Positions 14,150-22,372 of a DNA stretch of 25,627 bases are shown here, piece by piece. The DNA is taken from the NCBI GenBank assembly GCA_937928015.1, contig CALFXA010000172.1:1-25627 (forward strand), in the 5' to 3' direction. The notes beneath the pieces are model-generated. The model was given only the letters and a program-made list of their open reading frames with translations. It had not been told where the DNA came from and made no database searches. The translations under genes and the position numbers were made by a program. Within the stretch, counting starts at the first letter, position 1. Each line of letters starts with the position of its first letter. The stretch is from an uncultured Anaerolineales bacterium. GTDB taxonomy: Bacteria > Chloroflexota > Anaerolineae > Anaerolineales > Villigracilaceae.

Positions 14150-14170
14150 AAAGGAGGATCTATGAATTGA
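14150..14170 (+). other. Strong ribosome binding site with a two-codon start-stop ORF
   Basis: AAAGGAGGATCT is followed directly by ATG AAT TGA. This is the strongest Shine-Dalgarno in the window but serves only a Met-Asn-stop frame, 83 bp upstream of the VWA lipoprotein gene. It may be a remnant of a lost gene or a short regulatory uORF. The surrounding 14076-14252 holds no other recognisable feature. Confidence 0.4.
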
Positions 14171-14252
14171 CATAAGCCATCGTGAACCGCGGAATGCCGA
14201 CCGCAGTTCGCTCTCTTTCCATCTCAAAAATATTCCAACGAGGAGAAGCAAG

Positions 14253-15857
14253 ATGATCACCAAACGACTTGCCCTGCTGGGCATGCTGTTCCTGCTTTTG
14301 TTTGTATCCGCCTGTGGAAGCGCCGCCACACAGGCTCCCGCCACCGAGCCCCCTGCTGTCCCAGACAGTTATTACCCTGCCGCCACGGAAGCACCCGCCG
14401 CTACCGAGGCTCCCGCCCAATCTTTCGCCTTACCGACTTCCGCCAGCCCCTCGAACACCCAACCCAACACCAAGAATCCCTCGGGTAACCAGCCATACGA
14501 CATGTTCTTCGAAAACTATGGCGTCAATCCGTCCATCGACACCGAGGATGACAACCTGTCCACCTTTGCCCTGGATGTGGACACGGGCTCGTACACCATC
14601 ATGCGCAATTACCTGAATGACGGCAACCTGCCGCCCGCCGACTCGGTCCGTGTGGAGGAATACGTCAACTTCTTCGAACAGGGCTATGACAACCCGCCTG
14701 CGCACCAGGCCTTTGGCATCTCCGTGGATGGCGGTCCCTCGCCCTTCACCGAAACCGAACGCTATGACATGATCCGCGTCGGCATCCAGGGATATCAGGT
14801 CCCAGATGAGGAACGCAAGGATGCCGCCCTGACCTTCGTGATCGACATCTCTGGCTCGATGGACATGGACAACCGCCTGGGCTTGGTCAAGCGCTCGCTG
14901 GAAGTGCTGGTCGAGCAGTTGCACCGCGATGACACCGTCAGCATCGTGGTCTATGGCAGCGATGCGCGCGTGGTGCTTGAGCCGACGCGCGGCTCCGCCA
15001 AGGGCCGCATCCTCGACGCGATCTACGGCCTGCGCACCGAAGGTGCCACCAATGCCGAGGCGGGTCTGCGGCTGGGATATCAGATGGCAATGGAAGGTTT
15101 CATGCCAGGCGGCATCAACCGCGTCATCCTATGTTCCGACGGGGTGGCCAACGTCGGCCAGACCGAAGCAGATGCGATCCTCTCTGAGGTGCGTGGCTAC
15201 GTGGAGGAGGGCGTCACCCTGGCCACCTTCGGCTTCGGCATGGACAATTACAACGACACGCTGATGGAGCAACTGGCCGATAATGGCGACGGTTTCTACG
15301 CCTACATCGACGACATGGACGAGGCCCGCCGCCTGTTCGTGGACGAGTTGACGGGCACGCTGCAGACCATCGCCATGAACGCCAAGGTGCAGGTTGAGTT
15401 CAACCCCGAGATCGTGAAGCGCTATCGCTTGGTCGGGTTCGAGAACCGCGCTGTAGCCGACGATCAGTTCCGTGACAACAAGGTGGACGCAGGAGAGATC
15501 GGCGCGGGGCACACGGTCACCGCGCTGTATGAGGTCAAGCTCTATCCCGAAGCCCGTGGACGGATTGCCACGGTCTATCTGCGCTGGGAAGACCCCGACA
15601 CACGCACCGTGACCGAGATCTCGCAAGACTTCGACACAGGCCAGATGGCCTACGATTTCCGCGAAGCGAATCGATACTTCCAGCGCGCGGTGGTCGTGGC
15701 GGAATTTGCCGAGATCCTCAAGCAAAGTTATTGGGCCCAAGACAGTTCCCTCGACCGTGTGCTGCACGAAGCTGAGCGTATCAGCGAACTATTGTATCGT
15801 GATGAGGTCATGCAGGAATTCGTGGACCTGGTCCGCCAAGCACGCAGGCTGCAATAA
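14253..15857 (+). CDS. VWA-domain lipoprotein (YfbK-like)
   Basis: This 534-residue protein starts with a lipoprotein signal (MITKRLALLGMLFLLLFVSAC), with the modified Cys at 21. A Pro/Ala/Thr linker follows to ~80. Residues ~80-175 (TFALDVDTGSYTIMRNYLN, RVEEYVNFF) match the N-terminal domain of the YfbK-type family. The VWA domain at ~190-370 carries the metal-binding MIDAS pattern: DISGS at 198-202, Thr in TEGATNAEAG and Asp in CSDGVANVG. A C-terminal domain completes the family length. Such proteins bind partners through a metal ion at the cell surface; the exact partner is unknown. GAGGAG precedes the ATG. It appears to be transcribed alone. Confidence 0.92.
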   Translation: MITKRLALLGMLFLLLFVSACGSAATQAPATEPPAVPDSYYPAATEAPAATEAPAQSFALPTSASPSNTQPNTKNPSGNQPYDMFFENYGVNPSIDTEDDNLSTFALDVDTGSYTIMRNYLNDGNLPPADSVRVEEYVNFFEQGYDNPPAHQAFGISVDGGPSPFTETERYDMIRVGIQGYQVPDEERKDAALTFVIDISGSMDMDNRLGLVKRSLEVLVEQLHRDDTVSIVVYGSDARVVLEPTRGSAKGRILDAIYGLRTEGATNAEAGLRLGYQMAMEGFMPGGINRVILCSDGVANVGQTEADAILSEVRGYVEEGVTLATFGFGMDNYNDTLMEQLADNGDGFYAYIDDMDEARRLFVDELTGTLQTIAMNAKVQVEFNPEIVKRYRLVGFENRAVADDQFRDNKVDAGEIGAGHTVTALYEVKLYPEARGRIATVYLRWEDPDTRTVTEISQDFDTGQMAYDFREANRYFQRAVVVAEFAEILKQSYWAQDSSLDRVLHEAERISELLYRDEVMQEFVDLVRQARRLQ

Positions 15858-15884
15858 TGCCACCCTATACGCATGCCTAAAATG

Positions 15885-15917
15885 AAACACACCTCCAGGT
15901 TCGCTGGAGGTGTGTTT
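15885..15917. terminator. Hairpin between convergent genes
   Basis: A 14-bp perfect stem (AAACACACCTCCAG and its complement) has a 5-nt loop. It lies 28 bp after the VWA stop and 15 bp from the SLH stop. T-rich tracts on both sides are short, so it may end transcription in both directions. Confidence 0.75.
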
Positions 15918-15931
15918 GTGTGAGCATGAAA

Positions 15932-16738
15932 TTACGGAGCCGTGCTTTCTGTGGACGGGGACAGGACGGTTTCGGGGCTTGCTTCGTCTACTCCCGCCGG
16001 TACGGGAGCGGCAGTGACGGTGGTAGGCCCGAAGATGAAACTGGTGCGCCCGATTGCAAATTGACTGCCGGCGGCGGACCAGTTAACCTGGATGAAGAAA
16101 TTAACGCCATCGTTTCTTGTCAACACAATCGGTGAGAGCAGGGTATACATCCTGCACTCGTTGCCCGTGCGCGTGGCGGAGTCTGAAAATCTAAGATTCC
16201 TTCCAAGCGAACCTGTGGTGTGCGAGTACGTATTGATCTCGATGTAGTTCAACGATGTGCTGGAAAAGGTGTCATAACAAAATTCGACCGCCTTCAGCAT
16301 CACGCTCTTGCCATACAGCACAGTGGTCAAATCAGGGTTGACCGAGAGAAAACTCGCCCCCGCGCTGGATCGGGTGACCTGGGTCTGGCTTGAAAAATAA
16401 GTGAAGCTAAGCGGGTCGGTGGAATTGAAGGGATGCCAATTCCCAAAGCCCGCGCTCACCACGATGTCGCCTGTGGAGGGCGGGACCTCGGCCTGCCTGA
16501 ACATGAAGACGGCCATCTCGGCGCGGGTGACGTTGTTGTTAGGACTGTAGATCCCGGGGGCCGTGCCTGCTGTAATGCCGTTGTCCTTCATCCAGCAAAT
16601 GTAAGCTTCCGCCCAATGTCCATTGGTATCGGTGAAGCATCCCCCACCGCCGCCTGCGTAAGCCCTGCCTGCGCTGAATGCGGTCAGAACCAGTACTGCG
16701 GCCAGAACTCCGTACAGAAAAACTCTTCTACCGTTCAT
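15932..16738 (-). CDS. Secreted protein with one SLH domain
   Basis: This 268-residue protein has a signal peptide at ~1-28 (VFLYGVLAAVLVLTAFSAGRAYA) and a single S-layer homology domain at ~34-82 (CFTDTNGHWAEAYICWMKDNGITAG ... VTRAEMAVFMFR). SLH domains bind pyruvylated cell-wall polymers, so it is probably held at the surface; one SLH repeat alone usually binds weakly. Residues ~90-245 are Ser/Thr-rich and beta-like, with several Cys, and were not assigned to a family. A linker rich in Ala/Ser/Thr/Pro ends the protein. GAGGAG precedes the ATG. It diverges from the baseplate-J-like gene. Confidence 0.85.
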   Translation of the reverse strand: MNGRRVFLYGVLAAVLVLTAFSAGRAYAGGGGGCFTDTNGHWAEAYICWMKDNGITAGTAPGIYSPNNNVTRAEMAVFMFRQAEVPPSTGDIVVSAGFGNWHPFNSTDPLSFTYFSSQTQVTRSSAGASFLSVNPDLTTVLYGKSVMLKAVEFCYDTFSSTSLNYIEINTYSHTTGSLGRNLRFSDSATRTGNECRMYTLLSPIVLTRNDGVNFFIQVNWSAAGSQFAIGRTSFIFGPTTVTAAPVPAGVDEASPETVLSPSTESTAP

Positions 16739-16795
16739 CTTTTTATCTCCTCATAAGGCTTTGTTCTGTGTCTGCTTGATAATAAAAAGTATATG

Positions 16796-16816
16796 TATAC
16801 AGCCTTTTGCTGTATA
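16796..16816. promoter_or_regulatory. Dyad in the SLH leader region
   Basis: TATACAGC and GCTGTATA form a perfect 8-bp inverted repeat around CTTTT, 57 bp upstream of the SLH start. It could be an operator or an RNA hairpin in the SLH leader. Confidence 0.5.
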
Positions 16817-16878
16817 TGAACCATAAGTAATGTATCAGGTAGAAGTTTCAGGTATTGCACTTTTACTGGACTATCTGT

Positions 16879-16916
16879 CCGATACGACCAGAAGCACGGT
16901 TCGTATCGGCTATAAT
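16879..16916 (+). promoter_or_regulatory. Operator-like inverted repeat with adjoining -10
   Basis: CCGATACGA (16879-16887) and TCGTATCGG (16901-16909) form a perfect 9-bp dyad with 13 nt between. TATAAT follows immediately at 16911-16916, and the ATG of the next gene comes 8 nt later. The dyad covers the -35 zone, so a repressor bound there would block RNA polymerase. The transcript would start at or very near the ATG. Confidence 0.6.
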
Positions 16917-16924
16917 TTGGGCGG

Positions 16925-18418
16925 ATGAAAACCCAGATTTTCACACTTGAATCGCATGACGACCTGATCTCCGTCCGTGACCGACTCTCGTGGGCCAAGA
17001 CACCGCGTATTCTGCTGGTCTGGCCGAAAGGCGAGAAAATTTCACTCCGCCTGCTGGACCTGAAGGTGTTGCAGCGCCACGCCGATTCGCTCGGCGCACA
17101 GTTGGGACTGGTCACGCGGCGGTCGTCTGTGCGGCGGGAGGCCGAGTCGCTAGGGATGCCCGTCTTCGAGTCGACGAGCGCGGCCCAGCGTGAAACCTGG
17201 CCCACGACCCCGCCGCGCAAGCAGCGGATTCCCCGCCCGCCGCGGCGCGATTTGCGTGACCTGCGCTCGCTGTCGGCCCCCGTCGAGGCGAGGTGGCGCT
17301 CGAAGCTGGCGGTCCGCGTGGTCGCCTTTGGTTTGGGAGTCCTGGCCGTTTTGGCGGTGGCAGGCCTCTTTGTCCCGCGCGCCGAAGTGGTCCTGCATCC
17401 CGAAACGCAAACTCAACGGCTGGATTTCCCCGTCGTTGCCAGCCCATCCATTCAGAGTGTCTTCGTGACGGGCAGTGTGCCGTCGCGTGCCGAGCGGGCC
17501 GTGGCGGAAGGCAGCCAGTCGATGGACGTGACCAGCCGCATCCCCGTGCCGCAGACCAACGCGCGCGGCGTGGCGCGTTTCCGCAACCTGACCCAGACCG
17601 AGGTGGAGATTCCCGCAGGGACGGTGGTCCAAACGCTGGCCGACCCGCCTGTGCGCTTTGCCACCCAGAACACCACGCGCCTGACGGCTGGCTTCGACCA
17701 GATCGTGGAGGTGCCCATCGAGGCGCTCGACGCGGGGCAGGTGGGCAACGTGGACGCGGACGCGATCCAGTCTGTCGAAGGCTCGCTGGGGCTGATGGCT
17801 TCGGTCACCAATCCCGAGCCGACAGGCGGCGGCAGCGACACGACTGCCATCGGCCCGACCCAGGATGATCGTTTCCTGCTGCGCGAAACCCTCCAGGCGG
17901 AGCTGGCCAAGCAGGCGGAGAATCAATTGCGCGCACGCCTCTCGGCCGACGATGTGATGCTGACCGACACCCTGACCGTCTCACAAACCCTGGAGGAAAC
18001 CTACAATCCGCCCGCCGACACTCAGGGAACGAGCCTGTCCCTGACCCTGCGCCTGGAGTTCACCGTGCAGGTGGTCTCGACCCGCGACCTGACGCGCCTG
18101 GCCGAGGTCAGCCTGGATGCGGCCGCCCCGCAGGGATTCTCCCCCGCGGCGGATACTCTCACGTTTCAGTCAGTGACCAAGCCCGTCACCGACGCACAAG
18201 GCGTGACGCGTTGGCAGATGCAGGCCGAACGCCGCCTGTTCCGCAGTGTGGACACGGCTCAGGTGCTACGTCTGGCGCTGGGCCGTTCGCCTGAAGCGGC
18301 ACGCGCCGCGATTGCCAAGGTGCAGCCATTCGCCAATCCACCTGAAGTGCGACTCACACCCGCCTGGTGGCCGCGGCTGCCGTTGATCCCCCTGCGTGTG
18401 CAGGTGGTAATCCAATAA
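16925..18418 (+). CDS. Membrane-anchored baseplate-J-like protein
   Basis: This 497-residue protein has a cytoplasmic N-terminal domain (~1-90), a basic Pro/Arg linker, one membrane segment at ~128-150 (AVRVVAFGLGVLAVLAVAGLFV), and a large outer part. Residues ~210-300 (ARFRNLTQTEVEIPAGTVVQ, FDQIVEVPIEALDAGQVGNVDADAIQSVEG) match the baseplate J/gp47 fold of phage tails and contractile injection systems. No other tail gene is nearby, so here it is more likely a cell-envelope protein that shares the fold. It precedes ruvX by 44 bp. No Shine-Dalgarno sequence is needed if the mRNA is leaderless, as the TATAAT spacing suggests. Confidence 0.75.
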   Translation: MKTQIFTLESHDDLISVRDRLSWAKTPRILLVWPKGEKISLRLLDLKVLQRHADSLGAQLGLVTRRSSVRREAESLGMPVFESTSAAQRETWPTTPPRKQRIPRPPRRDLRDLRSLSAPVEARWRSKLAVRVVAFGLGVLAVLAVAGLFVPRAEVVLHPETQTQRLDFPVVASPSIQSVFVTGSVPSRAERAVAEGSQSMDVTSRIPVPQTNARGVARFRNLTQTEVEIPAGTVVQTLADPPVRFATQNTTRLTAGFDQIVEVPIEALDAGQVGNVDADAIQSVEGSLGLMASVTNPEPTGGGSDTTAIGPTQDDRFLLRETLQAELAKQAENQLRARLSADDVMLTDTLTVSQTLEETYNPPADTQGTSLSLTLRLEFTVQVVSTRDLTRLAEVSLDAAAPQGFSPAADTLTFQSVTKPVTDAQGVTRWQMQAERRLFRSVDTAQVLRLALGRSPEAARAAIAKVQPFANPPEVRLTPAWWPRLPLIPLRVQVVIQ

Positions 18419-18423
18419 ACGAG

Positions 18424-18453
18424 TGGGGCGGACTTTTTAGTCCGCCCCATTTC
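18424..18453 (+). terminator. Hairpin between the baseplate-J-like gene and ruvX
   Basis: An 11-bp perfect stem (TGGGGCGGACT / AGTCCGCCCCA) with loop TTTT is followed by a short TTTC. The T-run is weak, so partial termination or mRNA end protection is likelier than a full stop. Confidence 0.65.
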
Positions 18454-18462
18454 TGGAGTGAT

Positions 18463-18882
18463 ATGAGAATTATGGCAGTTGACCACGGTGAAAAGCGTAT
18501 CGGGCTCGCGCTCAGCGACCCGAATGCCATGTTCGCCAGTCCGCTCAAAGTCATCGACCACGTCTCGCGCCTGGTGGATGCGGCCCAGGTGGCCGACCTG
18601 GCCGCGCAGAACGAAGTCGGCTTGATCGTGATCGGACAGTCCTTCGATGAAGAAGGCCGTCCCAACCTGGCGGGACGGCGCGCGGCGCGCTTTGCCGAAG
18701 CCTTGCAGACCCAGACCCAGATTCCCATCCGTTTGTGGGATGAATCCTTCAGCACGCAGGACGCGCGCGCGACGCGCGTCGCGATGGGCGTGGGCCGCAA
18801 GCAGCGCGGCGGTCACCTCGACGAACTGGCCGCGGTCATGATCCTGCGCTCCTACCTAGAAGCCCAACATTCACAACCATGA
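18463..18882 (+). CDS. ruvX: RuvX/YqgF-type Holliday junction resolvase
   Basis: The start at 18463 was chosen because GGAG lies just upstream and the family N-terminus begins there (MRIMAVDHGEKRIGLALSDP). The product is 139 residues, the usual length. It has an RNase H-like fold; the Asp in AVDHG, a central Glu in LWDESFST and the Asp in GGHLDELAAVMIL are the expected acidic residues. The family is linked to pre-16S rRNA 5'-end processing and Holliday-junction cleavage. The stop overlaps the mltG start (ATGA), so the two are co-translated, as in many bacteria. Confidence 0.95.
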   Translation: MRIMAVDHGEKRIGLALSDPNAMFASPLKVIDHVSRLVDAAQVADLAAQNEVGLIVIGQSFDEEGRPNLAGRRAARFAEALQTQTQIPIRLWDESFSTQDARATRVAMGVGRKQRGGHLDELAAVMILRSYLEAQHSQP

Positions 18883-20006
18883 GAAATAATCCCATTTTCA
18901 GCCGTGTTCATATTCCGCTTGCCACATCCATCCTGATCCTGTTGTGTGTGATGATGGCGGCCTTCATCTTCATTCCGTTGCGCGCGACCAACACCTACGG
19001 CGCGCCTTCATCCAGCCTGGGCCTGTGGGGCATCATCGACTATTCCGCTCGCCTGCTCTGGCATGACGGCAACCTGACCAATCCGCTGGACATAAACGGC
19101 ATCGAGCGGGTCTTCGTCATCGAGCAAGGCGAGTCGGTTTCCTCGGTGTCCGAGCGCTTGCAATCCGAAGGGCTGGTGCGTAGCGGAAGTTCCTTCCGCG
19201 ATTACCTGATCTACAAGGGCATGGACATCTCCATGCAGGCGGGCAATTACATGCTCAGCCCGTCCATGTCCGTGATCGACATCGCCAACCAATTGCAGGA
19301 TGCCACGCCCGCCCAGGTGACCTTCGTGGTGCTGCCAGGCTGGCGCGTGGAGGAGGTGGCTGCCTCGCTCCCGACCTCGGGCCTGGACATCACGCCCGAG
19401 GAGTTCCTGGCGGCTGCGGCTTCCTACCCCGTGGGATATGAGTTCTTCAAGCCTGGCTCGACCTCGGAGGGATTCCTTTATCCCGACACCTACATCCTCT
19501 CGCGGGATACCTTGGCCGAACAGTTGCTCGAAACCCTGGTGCGGAATTTTGGCCTGCACTTGACGGGCGACCTGCGCGAAGGTTTTGCCCGCCAGGGCCT
19601 GGATGTGTACCAGGGCGTTATCCTGGCGTCCATTGTTCAGCGTGAGGCAGTCATCGCCGACGAACAACCCGTCATAGCCTCGGTCTTTCTCAATCGTTTG
19701 AACGCGGGCATGAAGCTGGACAGCGACCCGACCGTGCAATATGCCATCGGATTCAACGTGGCCCAACAAACCTGGTGGACCAATCCGCTCAGCGCGCAGG
19801 ACCTGCAATTCATCTCACCCTACAATACCTACCTGAACGTGGGCCTGCCGCCTGGCCCGATTGCCAGCCCTGATATATCTGCCCTGCGGGCGGTCGCCTA
19901 CCCTGCGAAAACGACCTACTTCTACTTCCAGGCTCAATGTGACGGCTCTGGCCTGCATAATTTCGCCGTGACCTTCGAAGAGCATCTGGCAAATAGCTGT
20001 CCATGA
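18879..20006 (+). CDS. mltG: Endolytic murein transglycosylase MltG
   Basis: This 375-residue protein has an N-terminal membrane anchor at ~12-33, a small LysM-like region (ERVFVIEQGESVSSVSERL), and the YceG/MltG catalytic domain. Motifs are STSEGFLYPDTY at ~194-205, ILASIVQREA with the catalytic Glu at 256, DSDPTVQYAIG, and YNTYLNVGLPPGPIASPD. It cuts growing glycan strands in the periplasmic or external space, ending their polymerisation. It overlaps ruvX by four bases. Confidence 0.95.
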   Translation: MRNNPIFSRVHIPLATSILILLCVMMAAFIFIPLRATNTYGAPSSSLGLWGIIDYSARLLWHDGNLTNPLDINGIERVFVIEQGESVSSVSERLQSEGLVRSGSSFRDYLIYKGMDISMQAGNYMLSPSMSVIDIANQLQDATPAQVTFVVLPGWRVEEVAASLPTSGLDITPEEFLAAAASYPVGYEFFKPGSTSEGFLYPDTYILSRDTLAEQLLETLVRNFGLHLTGDLREGFARQGLDVYQGVILASIVQREAVIADEQPVIASVFLNRLNAGMKLDSDPTVQYAIGFNVAQQTWWTNPLSAQDLQFISPYNTYLNVGLPPGPIASPDISALRAVAYPAKTTYFYFQAQCDGSGLHNFAVTFEEHLANSCP

Positions 20007-20023
20007 TCCATTGGCAGAAAAAT

Positions 20024-20059
20024 ACCAGCCGCAGAAACATTTCTGCGGCTGGTTTTGTT
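20024..20059. terminator. Bidirectional terminator after mltG
   Basis: A 13-bp perfect stem (ACCAGCCGCAGAA and its complement) with loop ACAT is followed by TTTGTTT on the plus strand and ATTTTT on the minus strand. It sits between convergent genes. Confidence 0.88.
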
Positions 20060-20067
20060 TCTAAACT

Positions 20068-21222
20068 TTACCTTTTGTAAGGTAGGTTTAGGTATACATC
20101 CCAATGCAATAACCCAAGTTTGTCACACCCGTCACTGCGCTGAAGACCTGTATACACCCAAATGGTGGCCAGTTCGCGAACATCTGCGGGCATATCTGCA
20201 ATCAACTTATCGTAGTCGATACCAGTAAATGCGGTGACGAACTCAAATTGATGTTCACCTGCCTGCTGGAGGAGGAAGTCCACCCAGTGCGCCTGATACT
20301 CTTCGCTAAACTTATAGTCTTTTCCATAGGCGGAAAAGCTATAGGAGGGTGCGCCTGACTCTGTGACACCGATCGGCTTTCCGAAGGCGAGCGCAGGGGC
20401 AAAGAAGTCTTCGGGAATGGGATCCGCTTTTCCGCTTGGATACATCCAGCTGTAGGGATAGGCGCTCAGTCCGATCATATCGAGATAGGGCAGCAAGGTT
20501 TTGATTTCTTCTTTTTGTTTTGCCTTGTCTCCACCGTCCAGTCCGCTCATATGGCTGACGGTGAACGTGGCGAAGATGGGCAGCTCAGGATAATCGGCCT
20601 TCAACCCTTCATAGACAAACTTGTGCAGATTCTTGTAGGCGGCCCAGGCCTCGGGCGCATTGACCTGCGCCACGTTGACTTCGATACCGATGGCGAAGTA
20701 ATCTGGCTGGAAGAACTCGATCACCTGACGGGCATAATTCAAGTAAGCGTTCTCCACATCGGGATGGTCTAGGGGATAGGTGTCCCACGGCTTGGGCAGA
20801 GGCTGATTGTCCGAGTCGCCCCAGTAGGATGCCAATTTCGTGCGGGTCATATCGAGCGGCGTGATCGAGACCAGCAAAGTATGCTTGGCAGGGATGGCAT
20901 CGCGTGTAGAACGCCAACTGTTCATCAATCCATCGGGCAGCGGACTGTTGGTCAGCGCCTCGGGCCAGGGAATCCCACCGTCGAAGTGCAGGGCGGTCAT
21001 GTCCCCGTGGGTCGACAGGAACTTGTTCATGCGCGAAATGCCATCGAGGGTGGCTTCGGGCGGCCAGCGCGTGAATCCCATGTGGAACGGGCGCGACGAT
21101 GCGCTGATCTTCACATCCTCCGTTGACGGAACGCAGGCGGGCGTGGGTGAGGCCGTGGTTGTCCCTCCGCAAGCCAGCGTAGCCAGAGCCAGGGTGATGA
21201 AGAAAAGGAAGATGCGTTTCAT
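20068..21222 (-). CDS. Glycosidase-like lipoprotein, second of a tandem pair
   Basis: This 384-residue protein has a lipoprotein signal (MKRIFLFFITLALATLAC, modified Cys 18). The body has the spacing of a clan-A TIM-barrel glycosidase: a Glu in AIGIEVN (E181), the likely acid/base, and a Glu in GVTESGAPS (E288), the likely nucleophile, with IGLSAYPYS between. It might cleave polysaccharide at the cell surface; the substrate is unknown. It is a paralogue of the gene just upstream and overlaps its stop by four bases (ATGA). A family number cannot be assigned from motifs alone. Confidence 0.75.
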   Translation of the reverse strand: MKRIFLFFITLALATLACGGTTTASPTPACVPSTEDVKISASSRPFHMGFTRWPPEATLDGISRMNKFLSTHGDMTALHFDGGIPWPEALTNSPLPDGLMNSWRSTRDAIPAKHTLLVSITPLDMTRTKLASYWGDSDNQPLPKPWDTYPLDHPDVENAYLNYARQVIEFFQPDYFAIGIEVNVAQVNAPEAWAAYKNLHKFVYEGLKADYPELPIFATFTVSHMSGLDGGDKAKQKEEIKTLLPYLDMIGLSAYPYSWMYPSGKADPIPEDFFAPALAFGKPIGVTESGAPSYSFSAYGKDYKFSEEYQAHWVDFLLQQAGEHQFEFVTAFTGIDYDKLIADMPADVRELATIWVYTGLQRSDGCDKLGLLHWDVYLNLPYKR

Positions 21223-22313
21223 TTTCGGAAACTGTCCCAGACTTCCAATGCAGGCTTGGGATTTCCGTCCACATCGAAGAAGCCCATGCGGGTGAACCAG
21301 GCCAGGGTGTCTTGATCCTTCTTCATATTGGGGGTGTATGAATCCATATCCAGGTCATTGATGATGATGTAGATCCAGAATGCCAGGCGCGGACCGAGTT
21401 GGTCGTGAATTCTGTTGATGTAGGCGATTTGGTCCGCGTCCGAGCCGCCGAAGGGTTCCATTGGGACCGAACTGAATCCGCCCTCGGCCACGGCCAGTGG
21501 CTTGGAAGTCCGCGTGAGAAGCGGAGTGTAGTAATCGTCGGGGATGTCGGCCGCGCTGTGGAAGGCGCCGAAGGGGTAGGTGGAGATGACCCACAGGTCC
21601 AGGTTGGGCTCGAGGGCATCGACGATCACCCAGTTGGTGTCATAAGGTGAGCGGCCTTCGTTTGCGCCTTCGTACAGGTTATTCAAATCTTCCCATTGGA
21701 AGGTGGCGAAAATTTGTGTCTCGGGTGCTTCGGCCTTGACCGCCGCGTAGACTTCCTTATACAGGCTGACGTAGTTAGGATAATCTTCGGGGAAGGCGTC
21801 AGCGTAGGTGTTGATCTCGGAGGCCAAGCCAAGATAACGCGGATGATATTCGCGCACGATGCGCAGGGTGAAATTCTTGAAAGCCGTGCGCACGTTGGGG
21901 TTGGCGAAATTCGCCTCCCAACCCCAGGGCAGGTTCGCGAACTCGCGGCGGTTCAGCCCGTTGAGCGGGTCCACCACGAAGATGGCTTCCAGGCCGTTGC
22001 GGTCACACAAGATCATTTGGTTGGTGATGTCGGTAATGGCCTGGCTGTCTCCTTCCACACCGTTCACGAAATCCTTCCACGGGACGTTTTGCTGCAATAA
22101 CACTATGTCGGCGTGTTCGCCAATGCGCTGGTAGGTGTCGAACACGCTTTGCAACTCCACCCGTATAGGGGAAGGGAAGAAACCGTAGACGGTGCGGCCC
22201 GCATTGAAGACCGAGTCCTGCGGCATGGGCGGGACGGTTGGTGCGACATTGCCGCTGCCACAAGCCAGGGTGGCTAGGGCTAGAACGGAAAGGGCAAGGA
22301 TCAATCGGCGCAT
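21219..22313 (-). CDS. Glycosidase-like lipoprotein, first of a tandem pair
   Basis: The start at 22313 is preferred over an in-frame ATG at 22451, because AGGAG lies 7 nt before it and a lipoprotein signal follows (MRRLILALSVLALATLAC, Cys 18). The longer frame would overlap the neighbour. The product is 364 residues. It shares the clan-A-like pattern with its paralogue: E166 in GLASEINTY and E277 in PLAVAEGGFSS, with ISTYPFG between. Both proteins share IFATF after a KAEAPE/KADYPE helix, so they arose by duplication. The two copies have diverged strongly, which suggests different substrates. Confidence 0.75.
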   Translation of the reverse strand: MRRLILALSVLALATLACGSGNVAPTVPPMPQDSVFNAGRTVYGFFPSPIRVELQSVFDTYQRIGEHADIVLLQQNVPWKDFVNGVEGDSQAITDITNQMILCDRNGLEAIFVVDPLNGLNRREFANLPWGWEANFANPNVRTAFKNFTLRIVREYHPRYLGLASEINTYADAFPEDYPNYVSLYKEVYAAVKAEAPETQIFATFQWEDLNNLYEGANEGRSPYDTNWVIVDALEPNLDLWVISTYPFGAFHSAADIPDDYYTPLLTRTSKPLAVAEGGFSSVPMEPFGGSDADQIAYINRIHDQLGPRLAFWIYIIINDLDMDSYTPNMKKDQDTLAWFTRMGFFDVDGNPKPALEVWDSFRK

Positions 22314-22351
22314 AAAAAATCTCCTGTCTTGAGGAATACAAGACAGGAGAT
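22314..22351 (-). terminator. Hairpin plus U6 overlapping the lipoprotein ribosome binding site
   Basis: On the minus strand, a 13-bp perfect stem (ATCTCCTGTCTTG / CAAGACAGGAGAT, 7-nt loop) is followed by six T residues and then the ATG at 22313. It begins 22 nt after the stop of the membrane-protein gene, so it looks like its terminator. The AGGAG for the lipoprotein is inside the 3' arm. A TTGCAA/TGTATT promoter-like pair overlaps the 5' arm and would start a transcript lacking that arm. Confidence 0.75.
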
Positions 22352-22372
22352 GCTTTTGTTGCAAAGACGGCG

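Noticed and set aside
16925..18418. Prophage or contractile injection system
   Set aside because: Only one baseplate-like domain is present, anchored in the membrane and next to housekeeping genes.
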